The notes beneath the pieces are model-generated. The model did no database searches. It was given only the letters and a program-made list of their open reading frames with translations, and was not told the DNA's origin. Below, in pieces: positions 58,585 through 64,000 of a stretch of 64,000 nt of DNA. This DNA comes from Candidatus Methylacidiphilales bacterium. GTDB taxonomy: Bacteria > Verrucomicrobiota > Verrucomicrobiia > Methylacidiphilales > CAZTYG01. The DNA lies in the NCBI GenBank assembly GCA_033875315.1, contig JANRJG010000009.1, forward strand, positions 1 to 64,000. The letters are read 5' to 3'. Made by a program: the position numbers and the translations under genes. Every line of letters begins with the position of its first letter. Within the stretch, counting starts at the first letter, position 1.

Positions 58585-59406
58585 TTACTCAAACGAGATG
58601 GGCGATGCCGTGTAGGCGGGTACGATGGGGGTGAGCTTCTGCACCTGGATTTCCATCGACTCAAATTGCACCCCCGCCGACATCGTCGCCACCGAGGTGT
58701 CGCCGGCATCGTGGCCGCCCCCGATGAGGATGAATCCGGCCTGGGGGGCCAGGCGGGTGGCGTCGTAATACCACCACCGGTCGCCCAACCAGACCTCGAA
58801 GAAGGCATGGAAATCCGGGTAGGGCAGTTGGTGGACGTAGGCACTGCCGTAGCGCGCCGGGATGCCCAAGTGCGCGAAGTCCCGGCAAACGCCCGCGCGG
58901 GAGATCAGGCAATCGACCGCGCTGCTGTGCTCGTCGGTGGCCCCGGGCAGGTAATCGATCCGGTCATGGATCCAATTGCAGATCGCCGCCACCCGGCTGT
59001 GACCGGGGACGAGGGATCCGAATTGCTTGGCGGCCAGGCGGACCAGCTTGTCGGATTCGCAGTAGCGGCTCGGGTAAAGGAACCGCGCCACGTCGACTGG
59101 CAGATCGACCAGCGAGGCCTCCAAGGGTTCCCACGATCCCGCGAAGTCGACCTCGGTTCGTTCCACTTCGGCCTCGTAGGTCACTTCGAAGGCCCCGGGC
59201 GGGACGTTGACCCCATGGAACCGGGTGCGGGAATCGGGGGCCACCTGCTCCCGGAAAGGCAGGCCCGCGCTGTTGAGGAGGGATTCGCGAATCACCCGCT
59301 GGTGCCCGCAGTGGGCGACCGCCATGTTCAACAACATCCACCCCGCGGGTTGGATGTGGTAGCGCAGCCGCGCCTGGACGAGGAACCGGTGGGTGGTGGA
59401 CATCAA
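58585..59406 (-). CDS. Transglutaminase-like domain protein with a shortened core
   Basis: A 273-residue protein of the bacterial transglutaminase-like group. An N-terminal beta region (FLVQARLRYHIQPAGWMLLN) precedes the core with Cys in SRAGVCRDFAHLGIPARYGS, His in PYPDFHAFFEVWLGD and Asp in WWYYDATRLAP. In relatives, the helix after the Cys motif is about 8 residues longer (family knowledge: HLAIALCRALGIPARY). Here the region reads HLGIPARY, which suggests an in-frame deletion that may disturb the active site. No signal peptide is visible. Confidence 0.82.
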   Translation of the reverse strand: MMSTTHRFLVQARLRYHIQPAGWMLLNMAVAHCGHQRVIRESLLNSAGLPFREQVAPDSRTRFHGVNVPPGAFEVTYEAEVERTEVDFAGSWEPLEASLVDLPVDVARFLYPSRYCESDKLVRLAAKQFGSLVPGHSRVAAICNWIHDRIDYLPGATDEHSSAVDCLISRAGVCRDFAHLGIPARYGSAYVHQLPYPDFHAFFEVWLGDRWWYYDATRLAPQAGFILIGGGHDAGDTSVATMSAGVQFESMEIQVQKLTPIVPAYTASPISFE

Positions 59407-59571
59407 TCAAGATGGGCGCGCCGGGGAAGGTGTCAACTACCGGAAGGAGAGGTATTCAGCCCCGTCGAGGCGGATACCGGGCCTTATTCCATAAAGCAAA
59501 CCCAAAACCCGGATTGAGCACGAAGATCATGACGTCAAGAGTCAGGCGTAGACCCCACAGACGTTCTTTTG

Positions 59572-59594
59572 TTTGTATGGTTTATCCATACAAA
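59572..59594. promoter_or_regulatory. Palindrome TTTGTATGG-N5-CCATACAAA
   Basis: A perfect 9-bp inverted repeat with a 5-base centre in the region between two divergent genes. A near-identical element is at 62021-62041. It could be a repressor operator or a dispersed palindromic repeat. Confidence 0.4.
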
Positions 59595-59693
59595 TAAAAC
59601 TTCGGATGAAGGAAAGGGCAAGGTGATCGCGGGAGGGCTGGGGCAAGGGAACTTGGAGTTGCTGTTCGTAAATCTGTTCTTCAACTTAAGTCC

Positions 59694-60551
59694 ATGCGCA
59701 TCGGCATCACCGGGGTTACGGGCTTGATCGGGCGGCGACTCGCCGAGGAAGCATCCAAGCAGGGCCACACGGTCATTGGCTTTTCCCGCAAGCCAGCCTC
59801 TGCCGCGTCTTTTGACTCCCCTCTCCGCCTGCTTTCCAACACCGAACCGGTCGATGTCTCCGGCCTTGATGTCCTGGTGCATCTGGCAGGCGAACCGCCC
59901 CTCGGTTTTTGGACAGAAGCCAAACGACGCCGCATTCGCGACAGCCGGGTTCTGACCACACGGCATCTGGTGGAATCCCTGGCGGCTCGCAAAGATAAGC
60001 CCGCCGTCTTTCTCTGTGCCTCGGGTACCGACTACTACGGCAACCGGGGCGATGAAGTCCTCACGGAAAGTTCATCGCCCGGCAGCGGCTTTCTCTCCGA
60101 AGTCGCCCAAGACTGGGAGGCCGAAGCGATGAAGGCCTCCCTCCTTAGCATCCGGACGGCCTGTCTCCGATTGGGACTCGTCTTGGACGACGAGCAAGGG
60201 ATCTATCCCCTGATGAAGCGAATCTTCGGACTGGGTCTGGGAGCATGGATGGGATCGGGGCGGCAATACCTGCCGTGGATCCACGTCGAAGATGCAGCCC
60301 GGCTCTTTCTTCATGTGGCCGAGAACCAGGAGATTTCGGGCCCGGTGAATGCCGTCACCCCCGAGCCTCTGACCAACCGGCAATTCAGTGAAGCCCTCGC
60401 CGCCAGCCAAGGCAAGAAAGTCCACCTAGCTGTCCCGGCATGGGCCCTGCGCGTGACGCTGGGCGACCTATCCAGCATCGTCCTCGACAGTCAACGGGTG
60501 GTACCGACGAAGGCACTCCAAAGCGGGTACGCGTTTCGAAAACTATGTTAA
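59694..60551 (+). CDS. YfcH/SulA-type NAD(P)-binding epimerase family protein (TIGR01777-like)
   Basis: A 285-residue Rossmann-fold protein. MRIGITGVTGLIGRRLAEEA gives the GxxGxxG motif. LDVLVHLAGEPP, YYGNRGDEVLTESSSPG, RTACLRLGLVLDDEQG, YLPWIHVEDAARLFLH and the C-terminal DUF1731-like tail (QRVVPTKALQSGYAFRKL) match the YfcH group. The substrate is unknown. It is convergent with hicAB, about 50 bases between stops. Confidence 0.88.
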   Translation: MRIGITGVTGLIGRRLAEEASKQGHTVIGFSRKPASAASFDSPLRLLSNTEPVDVSGLDVLVHLAGEPPLGFWTEAKRRRIRDSRVLTTRHLVESLAARKDKPAVFLCASGTDYYGNRGDEVLTESSSPGSGFLSEVAQDWEAEAMKASLLSIRTACLRLGLVLDDEQGIYPLMKRIFGLGLGAWMGSGRQYLPWIHVEDAARLFLHVAENQEISGPVNAVTPEPLTNRQFSEALAASQGKKVHLAVPAWALRVTLGDLSSIVLDSQRVVPTKALQSGYAFRKLC

Positions 60552-60603
60552 CTGCGCTCTGCCTCGTGAAGACAGAGTCGATTCCCTATATTCCCAGGGT
60601 TGG

Positions 60604-60810
60604 CTAGATTTCTTCTTCGCTCAGCTCGGCTATCTTCATCAAGGCGCGCAAAAGCCCGATCTTCAGAGACTGCTGGCCATGGATGGGAATGACTATTCGC
60701 TCTCGGCGACCCTCTTTGACGAAAATGTGGTGACTTCCCTTGATCCGCGCAAGAACCCATCCTTTACTCTGGATGGCTTTGGCCAGTTCTTTTCCCGAAA
60801 CTTGCTTCAA
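60604..60810 (-). CDS. hicA: HicA-family mRNA interferase toxin
   Basis: A 68-residue HicA toxin: VSGKELAKAIQSKGWVLARI with the catalytic His in KGSHHIFVKEG. Length and dsRNA-binding-like fold are usual. Unusually for classical hicAB, the antitoxin gene comes first here (the stop of hicB overlaps the hicA start by four bases), which is nonetheless common in many genomes. Confidence 0.92.
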   Translation of the reverse strand: MKQVSGKELAKAIQSKGWVLARIKGSHHIFVKEGRRERIVIPIHGQQSLKIGLLRALMKIAELSEEEI

Positions 60811-61010
60811 AGAGCCAGCTCCAAGATCTGGCCATCCCTGCTGCCTGCTTCCTCTGATTCCCCAGCCTCAAGCCAAAGTTGGATGGCTTCATAAAGGTTG
60901 GCGCGCAACTCTTCCAGGGTTTCGCCCTGGGTGACACAACCCGGGAGTGCGGGAACTTCCGCCCAAAATCCGCCTTCTTCCGCCTTGTGAACGATTGCCT
61001 TGAGGGTCAT
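60807..61010 (-). CDS. hicB: HicB-family antitoxin
   Basis: A 67-residue HicB antitoxin: LKAIVHKAEEGGFWAEVPAL, PGCVTQGETLEELRANLYEA and IQLWLEAGE are the usual partial RNase-H-like fold. There is no added DNA-binding domain, so operon autoregulation may be weak. Its end overlaps hicA by four bases. Confidence 0.92.
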   Translation of the reverse strand: MTLKAIVHKAEEGGFWAEVPALPGCVTQGETLEELRANLYEAIQLWLEAGESEEAGSRDGQILELAL

Positions 61011-61066
61011 GCATTCAATTTACCATGGCGTCATGGGCAGGCAATCCGCCATTTCAACGAAGAAGT

Positions 61067-61152
61067 GGCTGGTCTTTGAAATAACGCTCACCACCCTGAT
61101 AATAGGTTCGATTTCTTCTTGGGTCACGACCCAGACCGTTTGAAAATCCACC
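61067..61152 (-). pseudogene. Decayed hepT 3' fragment 1
   Basis: Translating the minus strand gives VDFQTVWVVTQEEIEPIIRV, like VDFQIVWAVTQEEIEPLIAV of the intact HepT. The following residues match HepT (ERYFKD) only after a frameshift. No start or upstream HepT sequence exists. A broken copy of the toxin's C-terminus. Confidence 0.72.
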
Positions 61153-61264
61153 GTCGCGCATGGGTGAGGAAAAAGCCCAGTCTGTCATGAATCTGGCGCA
61201 GACCCCATGGCCCTCCATTCTGCATTTCCCATTTACCATCCGCCATTTAGGATTCCCCCCCCAT

Positions 61265-61489
61265 ATGCCCCATCCCAACGACCCCCTGCACAACGTGACC
61301 TTGGAATACATCGTGACGGTATTGTCCGAACGGCACGGGTGGGAAAAACTGGGACGGGCCATCCCCATCCGCTGCTTCCTGAACAACCCTTCGGTCAAAT
61401 CCAGCCTGACCTTCCTCCGCAAAACCCCCTGGGCCCGGGCCAAAGTCGAAGAATGGTATTTGGCCGACAAGGCGGAGGACGCCCGCTGA
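61265..61489 (+). CDS. VF530-family (DUF2132) DNA-binding-like protein
   Basis: A 74-residue protein: NDPLHNVTLEYIVTVLSERH then GWEKLGRAIPIRCFLNNPSV and SSLTFLRKTPWARAKVEEWY. This is the VF530 family, small helical proteins with a SAP-like fold thought to bind DNA. Start ATG 61265 was chosen as the first conserved Met. It lies between two hepT fragments. Confidence 0.87.
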   Translation: MPHPNDPLHNVTLEYIVTVLSERHGWEKLGRAIPIRCFLNNPSVKSSLTFLRKTPWARAKVEEWYLADKAEDAR

Positions 61490-61566
61490 GGGGCGAAAGA
61501 AAGAGGTCCGATGCCCCCGCTCTTGCATCACACAATCAGCTATTAGCTGTTAGCCATCAGCCATGG

Positions 61567-61640
61567 GCATTTAAGTAACGCTCCGGCACCTGGATCAAGG
61601 GCTCGATTTCCTGTGGGATCACGCTCCAGACGATCTGATA
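61567..61640 (-). pseudogene. Decayed hepT 3' fragment 2
   Basis: Minus-strand translation reads YQIVWSVIPQEIEPLIQVPE then RYLNAHG, aligned with HepT residues from FQIVWAVTQEEIEPLIAVLE to RYFKD. It is only the last 25 or so residues, with no upstream part. Confidence 0.7.
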
Positions 61641-61647
61641 CCCGACC

Positions 61648-61935
61648 CTAATTCCAACGGGGTGGGGCCATCAGGATGACGAGGACGAAAACCAGCCCGA
61701 CAAAGACCGGCAGGGCGGTGGTCAGCAGCACCACCAGCGAAACCCAGGGATGCTTTTGCACATGCAGCACATATCCCCCAACCGGCACCGTGCTCACCCA
61801 CAAAAGCAGCCCCGTCCACAGCAGTCCGTTGAACGACGACACCGAGCCGTCCATCAAACCGACAAAGAAAAAGAACCAAGCCACGCCCGCCCCGAGTATC
61901 GATGCCGAGAAAACCGTGCGAAACAACCATCTCAT
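61648..61935 (-). CDS. Small membrane protein, three helices
   Basis: A 95-residue protein with hydrophobic segments at about 5-26, 37-60 and 67-88 (WVSLVVLLTTALPVFVGLVF). No family recognised. It lies immediately beside hepT fragment 2 with a palindrome 86 bases upstream of its start. Confidence 0.55.
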   Translation of the reverse strand: MRWLFRTVFSASILGAGVAWFFFFVGLMDGSVSSFNGLLWTGLLLWVSTVPVGGYVLHVQKHPWVSLVVLLTTALPVFVGLVFVLVILMAPPRWN

Positions 61936-62020
61936 ATCTGCACAATCCGGCTTTCAACGCCGTTTTCCCAGCACAAAACAACAGCAGGCCGACAACCCCG
62001 CAAAACCCCATGAGACCTTG

Positions 62021-62041
62021 TTGTATGGTTATTCCATACAA
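62021..62041. promoter_or_regulatory. Palindrome TTGTATGG-N5-CCATACAA
   Basis: A perfect 8-bp inverted repeat with a 5-base centre, the twin of 59572-59594. It is 86 bases upstream of the small membrane protein gene at 61935. Confidence 0.4.
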
Positions 62042-62230
62042 TGTTCTTCACCATTTGGATTGTTGAATTTTTTGCGGAATCTCCATGGAGATCTTGATGT
62101 CGGGGGCTCCATACTGCCTGATCCAGAACCTGTCCAGTGGCGCGGGTTGACCCCAGGGCTCCACTCCCTGGCTCCATCTTTGTCGCCTTAAGCCAGCCAA
62201 ACCCCATCCATCCAAAGCCACTTTCAGCTC

Positions 62231-62275
62231 TCAGGTTTCAGGTCTCAAGTTTCAAGTTTCAAGTTTTCAGGTCTC
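62231..62275. repeat. Tandem heptanucleotide repeat (TCARGTY)
   Basis: Six units in a row of the form tcaggtt, tcaggtc, tcaagtt (three times) and, after one extra t, tcaggtc. Such short tandem arrays can change length by slippage; it sits about 45 bases before the DUF4174 gene. Confidence 0.7.
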
Positions 62276-62319
62276 AAAACAGGCCCCCCTCCCCGTTTGG
62301 TGTGGTATGATCTGGAACG

Positions 62320-62808
62320 ATGAAACCCACGTCCAACGGTCAGTCGAAACTGCCCATCCTCGGCCTGTCTCTGGTGATCCTGGGGGCACTGTCGTTCTCG
62401 GTAGAGGCTGCACCGAGCGGCCAGGCCCCCGGGACGGTCCCATCCGTGGGTTCCTTGGGGGAATTCCGCTGGAAGAACCGCGTGCTGGTCGTCCGGGCAA
62501 CAGACGATGAAGCTGCCCTGATAAGGAAATTGGAGCAGGCGGCGGCCGCCTTCCGTGAGCGCGATCTGGTGTGGTTCCTCATTCGCGCGAAAGGGGTCGA
62601 ATCGAACACCGGACGACCCTGCACCGCCCAATTCCGGAGCCAACTGGAGAAAATCACTTGGGGCGAAACCCCATGGAAAACCGTCCTGATCGGAAAAGAC
62701 GGGGGCGTCAAAGCAAAGAGCAAAACCCTCGAAGTTGACGCCATCCTCGCCCAAATCGAAGCCATGCCCATGCGGCAACAGGAGATGCGGGAGATAAAAG
62801 AGAACTAA
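62320..62808 (+). CDS. DUF4174-family secreted protein
   Basis: A 162-residue protein with a signal peptide (LPILGLSLVILGALSFSVEA). The mature part opens LGEFRWKNRVLVVRATDDEA, the DUF4174 signature (a thioredoxin-like domain), and continues ERDLVWFLIRAKGVE and ETPWKTVLIGKDGGVKAKS. No redox cysteine pair is seen. Function unknown. Confidence 0.8.
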   Translation: MKPTSNGQSKLPILGLSLVILGALSFSVEAAPSGQAPGTVPSVGSLGEFRWKNRVLVVRATDDEAALIRKLEQAAAAFRERDLVWFLIRAKGVESNTGRPCTAQFRSQLEKITWGETPWKTVLIGKDGGVKAKSKTLEVDAILAQIEAMPMRQQEMREIKEN

Positions 62809-62928
62809 GAGGGATTAACCTGACCCTGAATTGAGAAAGAAAATCAGGAAGTCAAGAATCAGGCATTGACCTCTTGGCTCCTAACTTAGAATCCCAACTT
62901 GTGGGGATTGACCTCGTAGGTGTTGTAG

Positions 62929-62943
62929 ACTATCTGTGATAGT
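62929..62943. promoter_or_regulatory. Small inverted repeat upstream of the SIR2-like gene
   Basis: ACTATC-tgt-GATAGT is a perfect 6-bp inverted repeat 41 bases before the SIR2-like start. TTGACC at 62908-62913 and a weak TATCTG 17 bases later could form a promoter that the repeat overlaps. Confidence 0.28.
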
Positions 62944-62983
62944 AACTGTTAATTGATTATACAGTGCTCTTGAGCTAATTAAC

Positions 62984-64000
62984 ATGAAAACTAAATACGC
63001 AAGATACGACGCTCTTCATAACGACCACAATGTCTACATTTGCGGAGCCGGTTTTTCCGTTCCTGGAGGAATACCTACAGTTAAGGACTTTTTTAACAAG
63101 ATGCGAGATGCTTATGACTGGCTTGTTGAAAAGGAGAGATTTCCTGAAGCTGATGCAATCAAAGACGTTATATCTTTTAGAATACATTCCTCCGCAGCGG
63201 GCTATTGGACTAAATTAGATTTAGAAAATATTGAAGAGCTTTTCAGTTTAGCAGCTGCATCCTCGAAACCCGACCTATTGAAAAAAATCCCAATTGCAAT
63301 TAGCGCGACAATAAGTTACTCCAGAATCATCAATACCTCCAATAGCAGAAGTATAGGCAGTAGAACCACAGCATCAAATTTAGCTGCTTTTCCATATTTC
63401 GAAAAAGTGCCCCTAATTGGGATGCCTGATGTAGAGCTATCTATTAGTTCTTACGGTCATCATGTTGGAAAGTTATTAGGAGTTTTTCAAGATGGGACTA
63501 TAAAAGGAGAAAACACATTTATCACTTTTAATTATGATACTCTGATAGAAGAAGGATTAACGGATATAAAAGTGCCATTCACTTACTCATTTGCCAATAA
63601 AACTACAAATAATGAAATAAAAGTCCACGATTACAGAGCCGATAGTAAAGTTAAAGTCCTGAAGCTTCATGGTTCTATGAACTGGGCCAAAAAGATAGGA
63701 GGCAAAGGACGTAGATTCACACTCTACGATGATTACGATATCGTGCGTGAGAAAGGCTTCATTCCGTCAATTGTACCTCCAACATGGCAAAAAGATCTGT
63801 CGGGACCTCTTACATCAATTTGGGGAAAAGCAGTAGAAGCAATCGGCTGTGCAACTAGATTAATTATAATTGGATTTTCGATTCCCAAAACAGACACGCA
63901 CTTTAAGTACTTAATTTCTGCTGGCTTAAGAAGTAACGCCTCTCTTCGAAGTATTCATATAGTAGATCCAGATTCATCAGAAGACTATCAAAATAGACTT
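62984..64000 (+). CDS. SIR2-like NAD-binding protein (partial, runs off the right edge)
   Basis: ATG at 62984 opens 339 codons with no stop before the window ends. The NAD-binding start is NVYICGAGFSVPGGIPT (GAGFS at 21-25). TFITFNYDTLIEEG gives the FNYD motif (183-186 region), KVLKLHGSMNW places the probable catalytic His at 229, and LIIIGFSIPKTDTHFKYL is the closing SIR2 motif near 295-310. Stand-alone SIR2-like proteins of this kind, or ones with a C-terminal sensor, are antiphage NADases in many defence systems. DNA is strongly AT-rich, unlike the core. C-terminus and partner genes are beyond the window. Confidence 0.85.
   Translation, partial: MKTKYARYDALHNDHNVYICGAGFSVPGGIPTVKDFFNKMRDAYDWLVEKERFPEADAIKDVISFRIHSSAAGYWTKLDLENIEELFSLAAASSKPDLLKKIPIAISATISYSRIINTSNSRSIGSRTTASNLAAFPYFEKVPLIGMPDVELSISSYGHHVGKLLGVFQDGTIKGENTFITFNYDTLIEEGLTDIKVPFTYSFANKTTNNEIKVHDYRADSKVKVLKLHGSMNWAKKIGGKGRRFTLYDDYDIVREKGFIPSIVPPTWQKDLSGPLTSIWGKAVEAIGCATRLIIIGFSIPKTDTHFKYLISAGLRSNASLRSIHIVDPDSSEDYQNRL

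Larger units (their letters stand above)
61936..62319. other. Intergenic spacer with a palindrome and heptad repeats
   Basis: No gene is supported. It contains the TTGTATGG palindrome at 62021-62041 and a tandem heptanucleotide array at 62231-62275 just before the DUF4174 gene. Confidence 0.5.

Noticed and set aside
62975-63218. Short frames overlapping the beginning of the SIR2-like gene
   Set aside because: They are other-frame or antisense readings of a long frame with clear SIR2 motifs.

Overview
The window reads as a GC-rich chromosome segment from a Gram-negative bacterium, most likely a member of the Verrucomicrobiota (PVC group). This is an inference from gene content, not a database match. 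Supporting content: lipopolysaccharide heptose/Kdo and LPS-export genes, the HpnC/HpnD/HpnE squalene route, a membrane pyrophosphatase, an HPr kinase/EI/HPr set without sugar permeases, a CdaA-type diadenylate cyclase, and dispersed palindromic repeats of the kind common in intergenic DNA of this group. No rRNA genes, CRISPR arrays or integrases were seen. One tRNA gene, tRNA-His(GTG), is present.

Layout. 0-7 kb: a cut gene at the left edge, a RelE/ParE-type toxin-antitoxin pair, queE, a DCC-family thiol oxidoreductase and hppA, separated by intergenic DNA full of hairpin-forming repeats. 7.2-13.6 kb (minus): a tight operon rfaE1-gmhB-kdsB-pyrG-kdsA-lptC-lptA-lptB for inner-core/Kdo precursors and LPS transport. 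13.7-21.4 kb: a transglutaminase-like protein, uppP, exoD, a FIST sensor domain protein, a hydrolase, plsC and an FGGY kinase. 21.5-24.6 kb: hpnC followed by a fused hpnD-hpnE gene, together making squalene. 24.6-28.2 kb: an FKBP isomerase, a small lipoprotein and glgP. 28.2-37.6 kb (minus): coaE, rho, galE, hprK, ptsH, ptsI, an unknown gene and a cdaA-ybbR fusion in close order, plus a short secretin-like protein. 37.7-47.2 kb: an epimerase-like protein, tRNA-His, lpd, a nuclease/phosphatase, a DUF5069 protein, a class V aminotransferase, panD, citrate synthase and sucDC. 47.3-52.4 kb: larC, an NtrC-type regulator, a HupE nickel permease, larB and a LuxR-type regulator, pointing to synthesis of the nickel-pincer cofactor.

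52.5-56.7 kb is a markedly AT-richer block with five same-strand genes: an LCAT-like serine hydrolase, a lipoprotein, a small protein with a hydrophobic tail, a secreted protein and a polytopic membrane protein. It looks acquired, and its combined function is not known to me. It is the best candidate here for an undescribed system.

57-64 kb is accessory DNA: HepT/MntA and HicA/HicB toxin-antitoxin pairs, two decayed copies of the hepT 3' end, small membrane proteins, a VF530-type protein, a DUF4174 protein, and, running off the right edge, an AT-rich gene for a SIR2-like NAD-binding protein that resembles antiphage NADases.
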